Source: Alphaproteobacteria bacterium
Lineage (GTDB): Bacteria > Pseudomonadota > Alphaproteobacteria > Rhizobiales > JAJFHR01
DNA: 44,269 nt
Direction: 5' to 3'
Assembly (NCBI GenBank): GCA_024278055.1
Contig: JAJRTY010000022.1
Span: 1 to 44,269, forward strand
Shown here piece by piece: positions 16,995 to 24,327 of the stretch (positions within the stretch are counted from its first letter, which is position 1; the number at the start of each line of letters is the position of its first letter). The notes below the pieces were generated by a model. The model was not told where the DNA came from. It did no database searches and saw nothing but the letters and a program-made list of their open reading frames with translations. The position numbers and the translations under genes were made by a program.

Positions 16995-18962
16995 GTGAGT
17001 GACATCACTCGGATCGAACCCGTCGATCGAAACCCTGATGTTTTTTCTTCCGGGCAGCAGAAAATACAAGCGCTAGATTACCCCGCCCCTGCGATTAAAC
17101 AGGAAGGGTCGACTGATACCCGGGGCTATTCGACGGCATTCAGCGAGATTCTTCGGGAAAATAACACTGTTTCAAGTGATACATTATCCGCTGCAATGGA
17201 TAAGGCACAGCAATGGCAGGCGCCGTTGGGGGATGTGCTGATCGCTCAGGAAGGAAACATCAGTCGCAATATTTATGGTGATTTCAGCCAGTCGCTTCAA
17301 CTTCCCCTACTTGACATTGCAACGCTTGGCACAACGCCTGAAATTACCACGGAACGGCAGATGGATTACCTGCTGCATAATCAACTTGTGCTTCTGCAGG
17401 ACGGTCCATCACCACTTTATGCTTCCGCCAGCTTCGATTTGCCACAGGATCCCCTAACCAGACGGCAATCTTTTCCGCTGGGTCACTTCAGCGCGATAAT
17501 AACCGCACGCGATCACCGCAGATTTTTTCTTAACCGCTATGGCCGGGTACTGTGCGCCAGAGCGACAGTTAAACTTGCCAGATGGGCACCGGAATTTTCC
17601 GCCCGGATGCGCATGTCCCGGGCTCAGACACTTGTCCTCATATCAGGGTGTGCGCTTTTTGCCTCAACCGCCTTTTTTTGGCCAAATGCTACCTTCACTG
17701 CCGCAAACATAGTGTTCTCAATCTGGTTTTCCGCCCTGATCATCTTAAGGGCTGCCGCTTTGGTATATGCTCCGTTTTACGAGCAGGCCGGCCACAAAAA
17801 TGCGGCTTGCACCATGACTGCGGATTTGCCGGTCTACACAATCCTGGTGCCGTTATACCGGGAAGCAGCCGTTCTCGAACAGTTAAGCAAGGCCTTGAAA
17901 GAGCTCCACTATCCGGCAGCTAAGCTTGATATCAAATTGTTGCTTGAAGAAGACGATGAGGTCACAATTGATGCCGCTAAAGCGCTTAATCTGCCGGACA
18001 ATTTTGAAATCATTATCGCCCCCCAGTCTTTGCCCAAAACCAAGCCCAAGGCCCTCAACCTCGGCTTGCAGTTTGCCCGGGGAGACTATGTGGTTGTGTA
18101 TGATGCTGAAGATATTCCTCATCCCGGGCAGTTGCTGGAAGCTTTGGCGGCTTTTAAAGCCGGCCCGGAAAACCTCGCCTGTATCCAGGCACGGCTGAAC
18201 TTTTATAACCCTCATGACAATTGGCTGACGCGGCAATTTACGGCGGAATACTCGGTATTGTTCGACTTGATTCTGCCGTTTTTGAAAAGACTCGACATTC
18301 CCATTCCCCTGGGCGGCACTTCCAATCATTTCAAGACAGGCATTTTGCGCAAACTTGGCGCCTGGGACCCGCACAATGTAACGGAAGATGCCGATCTGGG
18401 AATCAGATTGAGCCGGTTGGGCTTTACCAGTGATGTTATCACCTCAACCACACAAGAAGAAGCGGTGGGGGAAATGAGGGCGTGGATCAAGCAGCGCTCA
18501 CGGTGGCTCAAGGGCTGGATGCAGACCTATCTGGTCCATATGCGCAAACCGGCGCAACTCTATAAAGACCTCGGTGCGCGCGGGTTTTTCGGCTTTCAGG
18601 TAATTTTTGGCGGTATTCTGGTGGCCGCTCTGCTGCACCCTGTTTTTATTGTATGGACAAGCTATGCCCTGTTTCAGCAAATCACATACAGCACCGGCAC
18701 CTCTTCCGGCGGCGTAACCCTGCAGGTTGCAAACTTCTTCATATTCTTTGCCGGTTATTTTTTCAGCATGCTTGCCGGTGCCTACGCTTTGGAAAAGCGC
18801 GGACATCATTCTTTGATTGCCACGGTGTTTTTCATGCCGATTTACTGGCTGCTGGTCTCGGCTGGTGCTTATCTGGGCCTGTGGCAGTTGATTTTTAAAC
18901 CGTTTTACTGGGAAAAAACCACCCATGGCCGCAGGGTGTCCGGGTTGGTAAAAGAGGGTTAA
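16995..18962 (+). CDS. GspE_N-domain glycosyltransferase, family 2 (XagB-like)
   Basis: This 655-residue protein starts with a probably cytosolic region of about 200 residues that includes a GspE/T2SS-E N-terminal-like domain (LGDVLIAQEGNIS, then LPLLDIATL). Two membrane helices follow (about 212-260), then a GT2 catalytic domain (about 278-510) and several C-terminal helices. Catalytic motifs are present: DAED (370-373), TEDAD (463-467) and QRSRW (500-504), the processive cellulose-synthase-type pattern. It probably polymerises or exports a polysaccharide at the inner membrane; XagB-type proteins make exopolysaccharide. The start is GTG at 16995; the only upstream ATG runs straight into a stop. 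No other polysaccharide genes are adjacent, and the acceptor and sugar are unknown. Confidence 0.9.
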   Translation: MSDITRIEPVDRNPDVFSSGQQKIQALDYPAPAIKQEGSTDTRGYSTAFSEILRENNTVSSDTLSAAMDKAQQWQAPLGDVLIAQEGNISRNIYGDFSQSLQLPLLDIATLGTTPEITTERQMDYLLHNQLVLLQDGPSPLYASASFDLPQDPLTRRQSFPLGHFSAIITARDHRRFFLNRYGRVLCARATVKLARWAPEFSARMRMSRAQTLVLISGCALFASTAFFWPNATFTAANIVFSIWFSALIILRAAALVYAPFYEQAGHKNAACTMTADLPVYTILVPLYREAAVLEQLSKALKELHYPAAKLDIKLLLEEDDEVTIDAAKALNLPDNFEIIIAPQSLPKTKPKALNLGLQFARGDYVVVYDAEDIPHPGQLLEALAAFKAGPENLACIQARLNFYNPHDNWLTRQFTAEYSVLFDLILPFLKRLDIPIPLGGTSNHFKTGILRKLGAWDPHNVTEDADLGIRLSRLGFTSDVITSTTQEEAVGEMRAWIKQRSRWLKGWMQTYLVHMRKPAQLYKDLGARGFFGFQVIFGGILVAALLHPVFIVWTSYALFQQITYSTGTSSGGVTLQVANFFIFFAGYFFSMLAGAYALEKRGHHSLIATVFFMPIYWLLVSAGAYLGLWQLIFKPFYWEKTTHGRRVSGLVKEG

Positions 18963-19048
18963 AAAGGCTGAAAAAGACCATCTACAATTTAATTTGATTA
19001 GGTTCGGATTTTTGTAGAACTGGTTTCCAGCTGTGATAGGTTGCCGCC

Positions 19049-20053
19049 ATGACAGATACAGCCTATTCAGATCGATCGGGTACTGCCCTTTTTCCAAAAC
19101 TCAAATTCAGCGATCCTGACTGGACCATCAATGGAGAGCAACGTGCTTTTGTTTCTTTGAAGCGTCTGGAGACGTTTTGGATAAACACCGGCACCCTGTG
19201 CAATATTGAGTGTGTAAATTGCTACATTGAATCAAGCCCGACCAACGACCGGCTGGCCTACATCACAGCCGCAGAAGCATCTGGTTTTTTTGATGAAATT
19301 GGCACACTTGGCCTTGACACACATGAAATCGGATTTACCGGCGGTGAGCCGTTCATGAACCCTGATATGCTGGTGATGATTGAAGATGCGCTTACCCGCG
19401 GCTTTGATGTGCTGGTATTAACCAACGCCATGCGACCGATGCAGCGCCCACGCATCAAGGAAGGGTTGCTTCAACTGCGGCGGCAGTTTGGTGCCAAACT
19501 GGCCTTACGTGTCAGTCTTGATCACTACACACAAAAACTTCATGAAATAGAACGCGGGGTCCGCTCGTGGGAACCGGCTATTACCGGTCTCGACTGGCTG
19601 AGTGAAAACGGCTTCAAAATATCCGTCGCCGGCCGCACCTGCTGGAACGAGGATGAAGACGCTGGTCGCCAGGGTTATGAAAAGCTGTTCAAGGCCCGCA
19701 AATATGACATTGATACAAGTGACCCCGGAGCTTTGGTTCTTTTTCCTGAAATGGATGACACCGCCGATGTGCCGGAAATTTCTTCGGCCTGCTGGGGTAT
19801 TTTGAATGTATCGCCCAATGATGTCATGTGCTCTTTCAGCCGCATGGTGGTGAAACGCAAGGGCGAGGACAGGCTGTCAGTTGTTCCATGTACAGTGCTG
19901 CCGTATGACAGGTCTTTCGATATGGGAGCAACGCTGGCAGCATCTTTAAACGTGGACGGTGGTTGTTTCAAACAGGGCGCAGTAAAGCTCAACCACCCCC
20001 ATTGTTCCAAATTCTGCGTGCTGGGCGGCGGCAAGTGCTCGGCAAGTGAATAA
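19049..20053 (+). CDS. Radical SAM protein with C-terminal cysteine cluster
   Basis: This 334-residue protein has the radical SAM motif CNIECVNCYIE (CxxxCxxC) close to the N-terminus and the glycine-rich FTGGEPFMNPD strand that contacts SAM. Further cysteines (SSACWGILNVS, VPCTVLPYDR) and a C-terminal cluster (GGCFKQG, then HPHCSKFCVLGGGKC) suggest an auxiliary iron-sulfur cluster of the SPASM/twitch kind. These enzymes often modify peptides, cofactors or small molecules. It lies 86 bases after the glycosyltransferase on the same strand and ends one base before the convergent aminotransferase stop. No small precursor-peptide gene is evident next to it. The reaction is not known. Confidence 0.85.
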   Translation: MTDTAYSDRSGTALFPKLKFSDPDWTINGEQRAFVSLKRLETFWINTGTLCNIECVNCYIESSPTNDRLAYITAAEASGFFDEIGTLGLDTHEIGFTGGEPFMNPDMLVMIEDALTRGFDVLVLTNAMRPMQRPRIKEGLLQLRRQFGAKLALRVSLDHYTQKLHEIERGVRSWEPAITGLDWLSENGFKISVAGRTCWNEDEDAGRQGYEKLFKARKYDIDTSDPGALVLFPEMDDTADVPEISSACWGILNVSPNDVMCSFSRMVVKRKGEDRLSVVPCTVLPYDRSFDMGATLAASLNVDGGCFKQGAVKLNHPHCSKFCVLGGGKCSASE

Positions 20054-20054
20054 C

Positions 20055-21404
20055 TCAGACCTGCTCTAAAACCTGATCAATCGAAGTGGCGAGCTTGTCG
20101 ACCAGTTCATCTATGGCTTCTTCAGGCAGGATGAACGGTGGTGCCAGCAATATATGATCACCATCCTTGCCATCCATGGTGCCGCAATCAGGATAACAGA
20201 TCAGGCCGTTTGCCTGCGCGGTTTTCTTGAGGCGACCGGCAACTGCGCTGGTGCGGGGAAAAGATTGCTTTGTTGCTTTGTCCTGCACGAGCTCCACGCC
20301 CAAAAATAGACCACGACCGCGAATGTCGCCCACATGTTGATGGTTGCCCAAACGCTGGACCAACGCTCCCTGCACCCTGGCGCCAATGATCTGCACGCGC
20401 TCAAGCAGGTTTTCTTCGTCGATGATTTTTTGCACAGCAAGTGCCGCTGAACATGCTGTTGCATGGCCAATATAAGTATGTCCGTGCATAAAAGCGCCAC
20501 TGCCGCCTTCAATGGTGTCAACCAGATCATTGCGCACCATAAGAGCGCTGATGGGCTGATACCCACCACCAAGCCCCTTGGCAATCGAGATCATGTCAGG
20601 CACAACACCTTCGGCCAGGCAGGCAAAAAGGTGGCCGGTGCGGCCCATGCCGGACATGACTTCATCGAGCACCATGAAGACGCCATATTTGTCGCAAATT
20701 CGCCGGATTTCTTTGAAATAACCCGGTGCAGCGGTGACCGCCCCCAAAGTTGACCCGACCACGGTTTCAGCGAAAAAAGCTGCAACCCTGTCAGGTCCGA
20801 CCCGCAGAATTTCAGCTTCAAGTTCACCGGCAGCACGCAATCCATATGCTTCCAGGCCCTCATCATCCCGCTGGTGGCGATAGGCATAACACGGGGCAAT
20901 ATGGCTCACATTGGGCAGGAGGATAGGTTCAAAGGGTGCGCGCCTGGCCGGATAACCGCACAAGGACAAAGTTGCTACCGTGTTGCCGTGATAGGACTGG
21001 TGCCGGGCGATATAGTGGCTTTTATCAACGTTGCCGCGCTCCAGATGCACCTGACGCGCAAGCTTCATGGCGGTATCATTGGCTTCCGATCCACCTGAGA
21101 GAAAATACACCCGGTCAAATCCCGCTGGCGCTCTATCGGTTAAAAACTGCGCCAGTTCTTCTGTGGTTTCATTGGTGAAAAATGCGGTGTGGGCGAAGGC
21201 CATTTTATCGAGTTGCGCCTTGATGGCAGCAATGACGCGCGGGTGGCCATGGCCCAGACAGGAGACTGCCGCCCCGCCCGATGCATCAAGATAGGCTTTA
21301 CCTGCAGCATCATAAAGATACGCACCTTCACCACGTGCGGCACTGGGATAGATATGATTAAACTGGCGGGGAAAAACCCGGCTATTGTTGGCGGTCAGGG
21401 CCAT
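20055..21404 (-). CDS. Class III PLP-dependent aminotransferase
   Basis: This 449-residue cytosolic enzyme belongs to the class III (omega-) aminotransferases. The PLP lysine is Lys276 in SIAKGLGGGYQPISA; Asp247 in MVLDEVMSGMGRTG binds the pyridine nitrogen; FLSGGSEANDTAMKLAR and HQSYHGNT bind the phosphate. I chose the ATG at 21404, with a GGAG ribosome binding site, over the frame's first codon at 21449. Its start overlaps the end of the preceding gene by 23 bases, implying translational coupling. The family includes beta-alanine, GABA, diaminobutyrate, taurine and ornithine transaminases; the specific amine here cannot be decided. Confidence 0.9.
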   Translation of the reverse strand: MALTANNSRVFPRQFNHIYPSAARGEGAYLYDAAGKAYLDASGGAAVSCLGHGHPRVIAAIKAQLDKMAFAHTAFFTNETTEELAQFLTDRAPAGFDRVYFLSGGSEANDTAMKLARQVHLERGNVDKSHYIARHQSYHGNTVATLSLCGYPARRAPFEPILLPNVSHIAPCYAYRHQRDDEGLEAYGLRAAGELEAEILRVGPDRVAAFFAETVVGSTLGAVTAAPGYFKEIRRICDKYGVFMVLDEVMSGMGRTGHLFACLAEGVVPDMISIAKGLGGGYQPISALMVRNDLVDTIEGGSGAFMHGHTYIGHATACSAALAVQKIIDEENLLERVQIIGARVQGALVQRLGNHQHVGDIRGRGLFLGVELVQDKATKQSFPRTSAVAGRLKKTAQANGLICYPDCGTMDGKDGDHILLAPPFILPEEAIDELVDKLATSIDQVLEQV

Positions 21405-22020
21405 GGTCACTCCGATGAAACAGGGGCTGATATCCGGCGTTGAGAACATCTACTGTACATGAGGGTGTGAGAACATCAACGTCAAAACCAGAAGGCCGTA
21501 CCACCGGCCTGCCATAGCCCTCAATTGTCCACGGCAACAATTGATTACCATTGATTGCAGCAGGCTTGCCCTGCCACAGGATCATAGTCCCATTCGGCAA
21601 TGATGATATATCCCAGCGCGGGTATGTGCCGGTTTTTTGCATTTTCACCCGCTCAAGATGCAGTTGTTTGTCCATATCACCGGCGCGAGCGCGAGCACCA
21701 AGACCAGCAATTTCCCCCCATTTTTCAGCAAAATCATTGGCAGCTTTTCTGCGGCATTCAAAGCAGGGCCGGTGTCCGGCACAAAGTGCTGTAACTTCAT
21801 CGAGAAAAAACAACTCTGTATAAGAATTGGCAGCCATTACGCAACGATGGCGTTGTTTGAATTCCAGCACGCAGATAATCCAGGCGTTGGATGCCCAGCG
21901 TCTGGCACCTAGTGTCCGATCCGGTCTGTGAATGCGCCCGCCACGATTGCCCATCATCTGTCCGCGGGCACGATGGGCGACAATGTCACCAAGGGCTGTG
22001 ACGCGATTTTGTAATGCCAT
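21382..22020 (-). CDS. Conserved hypothetical protein
   Basis: This 212-residue protein looks like a conserved hypothetical found across alphaproteobacteria and some actinobacteria. Recognisable blocks are GNRGGRIH, RRWASNAWIICVLEFK, YTELFFLDEVTALCAGHRPCFECRR, MDKQLHLER and the C-terminal PWTIEGYGRPV. The AGHRPCFECRR segment, with CxxC and nearby His, could bind a metal. No function is established that I know of. An ATG at 22020 is used; a GTG four codons earlier is also possible, and neither has a strong ribosome binding site. It overlaps the aminotransferase start downstream, so the two form a small operon. Confidence 0.8.
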   Translation of the reverse strand: MALQNRVTALGDIVAHRARGQMMGNRGGRIHRPDRTLGARRWASNAWIICVLEFKQRHRCVMAANSYTELFFLDEVTALCAGHRPCFECRRKAANDFAEKWGEIAGLGARARAGDMDKQLHLERVKMQKTGTYPRWDISSLPNGTMILWQGKPAAINGNQLLPWTIEGYGRPVVRPSGFDVDVLTPSCTVDVLNAGYQPLFHRSDHGPDRQQ

Positions 22021-22099
22021 GGAAAAAAACACAATTTCGGTTGCCAGACAGATGTATTATAGTAATAACTCAACGACCCTACCAGCCGGAAAGAACAGC

Positions 22100-23239
22100 A
22101 TGAAACATATCCTGGAAATCAAAGACCTGCAGGAACTGGCCCGCAGACGTGTGCCAAAAATGTTCTACGATTATGCCGACAGTGGCTCGTGGTCGCAATC
22201 AACCTATCGCGCCAACGAAGAAGATTTCGGCAAAATAAAACTGCGCCAGCGCGTCGCCGTCAATATGGCTGAACGTTCCTTGGAAACCACTATGCTGGGC
22301 GAAAAAGTCGCCATGCCGGTGGCCATAGCGCCGACCGGTCTAACCGGTATGCAATATGGCGATGGTGAAATGCTTGCCGCCAAAGCGTGTGAGAAATTCG
22401 GTGTGCCCTTCACGCTCTCGACCATGAGTATTTGTTCGATTGAAGATGTGGCATCAGTGACAACCAAACCTTTCTGGTTTCAGCTTTATGTGATGAAGGA
22501 CAGGGAATTTGTCGGTAATCTGATCGACCGGGCCAAAGCTGCCGGCTGTTCGGCTCTGGTGTTGACGCTCGATCTGCAGGTGCTGGCCCAGCGCCATCAG
22601 GATTTAAAGAACGGCCTGAGTGCGCCGCCAAAACTGGGTCTGTGGAACCTCATGGACATGGCCCGGCGCCCACGCTGGTGTTTCAGTATGGTGAAAACCA
22701 GACGGCATGATTTCCGCAATATCATCGGTCATGTCAAAGGGGTCGATGACATGTCATCCCTGGCCGAATGGACGGCAAACCAGTTTGATCCGACCCTGTG
22801 CTGGGATGATGTGACATGGATAAAGGAAAGGTTTGGCGGGCCTTTGATTTTGAAAGGTATTCTGGACGCAGAAGATGCAAAGATAGCCGTTAAAACCGGC
22901 GCTGATGCGATTATCGTCTCCAATCACGGTGGCCGCCAGCTCGATGGCGCCCCATCATCCATTGAAGCCTTGCCGGCCATTGTTGAAGCAGTTGGCGACA
23001 AAATAGAAGTGCATTTTGACGGTGGAATTCGCTCAGGACAGGACGTTTTCAAGGCGCTTTGTCTCGGCGCCAAAGGCACCTATATCGGCCGCCCTATGCT
23101 CTACGGTCTTGGTGCCATGGGGCAGAAGGGCGTTAGTTTAGCGCTTGAAATAATTGCCAAGGAACTGGACATGACCATCGCGCTGTGTGGTGAGCGCGGT
23201 GTTGCAAATCTGGACAGATCCAACCTGTATAACGGCTAA
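22100..23239 (+). CDS. FMN-dependent L-lactate dehydrogenase/alpha-hydroxy-acid oxidase (LldD-like)
   Basis: This 379-residue enzyme belongs to the FMN-dependent alpha-hydroxy-acid dehydrogenase family, which oxidises L-lactate, glycolate, mandelate or related acids to the keto acid. The TIM-barrel signature SNHGGRQLDG contains the catalytic His276 and substrate-binding Arg279. Lys252 (LILKG), the FMN-binding HFDGGIRSGQDVFKAL and GRPMLYGLGAMGQ, and the N-terminal PKMFYDYADSGS are also present. I chose the ATG at 22100; the longer open frame to 21932 runs antisense through the neighbouring gene. In DLQVLAQRHQDLKNG the usual GxR is AQR, a small variation. It could be a membrane-associated respiratory lactate dehydrogenase. 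Confidence 0.92.
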   Translation: MKHILEIKDLQELARRRVPKMFYDYADSGSWSQSTYRANEEDFGKIKLRQRVAVNMAERSLETTMLGEKVAMPVAIAPTGLTGMQYGDGEMLAAKACEKFGVPFTLSTMSICSIEDVASVTTKPFWFQLYVMKDREFVGNLIDRAKAAGCSALVLTLDLQVLAQRHQDLKNGLSAPPKLGLWNLMDMARRPRWCFSMVKTRRHDFRNIIGHVKGVDDMSSLAEWTANQFDPTLCWDDVTWIKERFGGPLILKGILDAEDAKIAVKTGADAIIVSNHGGRQLDGAPSSIEALPAIVEAVGDKIEVHFDGGIRSGQDVFKALCLGAKGTYIGRPMLYGLGAMGQKGVSLALEIIAKELDMTIALCGERGVANLDRSNLYNG

Positions 23240-23274
23240 AAAGTGCGCAGCCTTAATTTCAATTCATACCCCTC

Positions 23275-23309
23275 GCCATCATCATTCTCGGTCTTGACCT
23301 GATGATGGC
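23275..23309. repeat. Short palindromic intergenic repeat
   Basis: A perfect 10-bp inverted repeat (GCCATCATCA at 23275-23284, TGATGATGGC at 23300-23309) surrounds CTCGGTCTTGACC. The core matches the TCTCGGGCTTGACCCGA-type palindromes common in this bacterial class, so it is probably a degenerate copy of the intergenic repeat family. It also sits where an lldD-like terminator would be expected, but no T-run follows. Confidence 0.5.
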
Positions 23310-23408
23310 CCCATAATCAGCTGGAAAATAGCCAACGCCCTGCTGTATCGGTACAAGGGACTGGACACATAACTCAACAATTGGTGAAAATAGTGCAATT
23401 GGGGAAAA

Positions 23409-23485
23409 TGGTACCGCCTCCCTGAATTGAACAGGGGACCTCTAGATCCACAATCTAGCGCTCTAACCAACTGAGCTAAGGCGGC
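23409..23485 (-). tRNA. tRNA-His (GTG anticodon)
   Basis: The minus strand folds as a full tRNA cloverleaf. The acceptor stem is GCCGCCT/AGGCGGT, the D arm GCTC/GAGC, and the anticodon stem CTAGA/TCTAG around loop TTGTGGA (anticodon GTG, His). The T arm is CCCTG/CAGGG with loop TTCAATT. The CCA end is encoded (23409-23411). The base before G1 is T, so G-1 is not encoded. Position 1 pairs as G1-U72 and the discriminator is A73. This combination is the known alphaproteobacterial form of tRNA-His, recognised by its own HisRS type. Confidence 0.98.
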
Positions 23486-23646
23486 ACATGGGGTGAGGGT
23501 TGGATGTGATTGTTGCAACCTCACTTGCACGGTTTACAAGATTGCCGGGCCCTCTTGCAAGCCACATTTTTGATTTAGAGCATTTCTTACACCTGTTCGT
23601 AGCTGATTGACTTGCCTGATGCAGCAAATAAGGATAATTTCGCTTC

Positions 23647-23844
23647 ATGGGTATCAATTCACAATCAGACATTATCGCCGACATACAGATCGCGCCGACC
23701 TCGGAAGGTGGGGTTAGAATATTTGTATCAGCGGGAAAAACCGAAATTCCGATGGATTTTTCTCCCGATGAAGCTCGCGAGATTGCTGAAGAACTGGTTG
23801 CAGCCGCCAGCCATGCGGAAAAATCGGCCAAAAAGGAGCGATAG
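23647..23844 (+). CDS. Small conserved protein (DUF6324-like)
   Basis: This 65-residue protein starts MGINSQSDIIADIQIAPTSE and continues with GVRIFVSAGKTEIPMDFSPDEAREIAEEL, ending in a Lys/Glu-rich tail. It resembles a small conserved protein of rhizobial alphaproteobacteria (DUF6324, from memory). The short beta-strand region followed by one helix has no known function. An AAGGA lies 12 bases before the ATG, a little far but acceptable. It is probably a real gene because its reading matches a conserved family and ends cleanly before the neighbouring remnant. Confidence 0.75.
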   Translation: MGINSQSDIIADIQIAPTSEGGVRIFVSAGKTEIPMDFSPDEAREIAEELVAAASHAEKSAKKER

Positions 23845-23849
23845 ACCGC

Positions 23850-24123
23850 TCAGACTTGCCTGGCAATATAACTGGTAATCAAATCAGCCACTTCGTTACA
23901 TTCATCAATGGTATTGTAATAATGCACACTCAGGCGAATGACCACACGGACGCGATGACGTAATTCCATCAGAGCCATCACCCCGGTCTTCAAGATCAAG
24001 AAAATCCTTTGTGGTTTGGGTGACGATGGCCGGGCGCAGGGAAGCTCCGGCATTGTTCATAAAAATACTGTGGGCAACCCCGGCAGTGTCGGCTCTGGTT
24101 TGGTCTAGGGGAAATTGATACAT
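23850..24123 (-). pseudogene. Remnant of a class V aminotransferase/cysteine desulfurase-like gene
   Basis: Two overlapping reverse-strand frames hold the two ends of one gene. From 24123 the start reads MYQFPLDQTRADTAGVAHSI then FMNNAGASLRPAIV, the N-terminus of class V PLP enzymes. In the next frame, ending at 23850, VVIRLSVHYYNTIDECNEVA matches the C-terminal SxHYYNTxxE block of the same family. The roughly 300 codons between, including the PLP lysine, are gone, and the joint is out of frame near 23995. An AGGA ribosome binding site still precedes the ATG. The deletion plus frameshift makes this a dead gene. The 204 bases from here to the histidine kinase hold nothing else that I could identify. 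Confidence 0.82.
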
Positions 24124-24327
24124 TTTCCTGGCTCTCTTGTGCAGGCTTTTAGACCAAATGATCTCTTAACAAAGTGTGAATCAAGGTGACGTGGCGGGAT
24201 ATTCAGAGTATTAATGTCTGAAGGTATATGCGGCGGAATACCTTGTGACCATATAAAAAATATTTCGGGGTGGCCAAAAACTGAACTCTAAGGGAAAACA
24301 GCGTCGGCAGCGCTGGATGATAAGGCT

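Noticed and set aside
21932-22099. Extended N-terminus of the FMN-dependent dehydrogenase
   Set aside because: This part is antisense to the conserved hypothetical gene and its translation does not resemble the family; the protein aligns naturally from 22100.
23590-24130. Overlapping short ORFs as possible toxin-antitoxin or small-peptide genes
   Set aside because: The plus-strand frame matches a conserved small protein and the minus-strand frames match the two ends of a class V aminotransferase, so they are better explained as a gene and a remnant.
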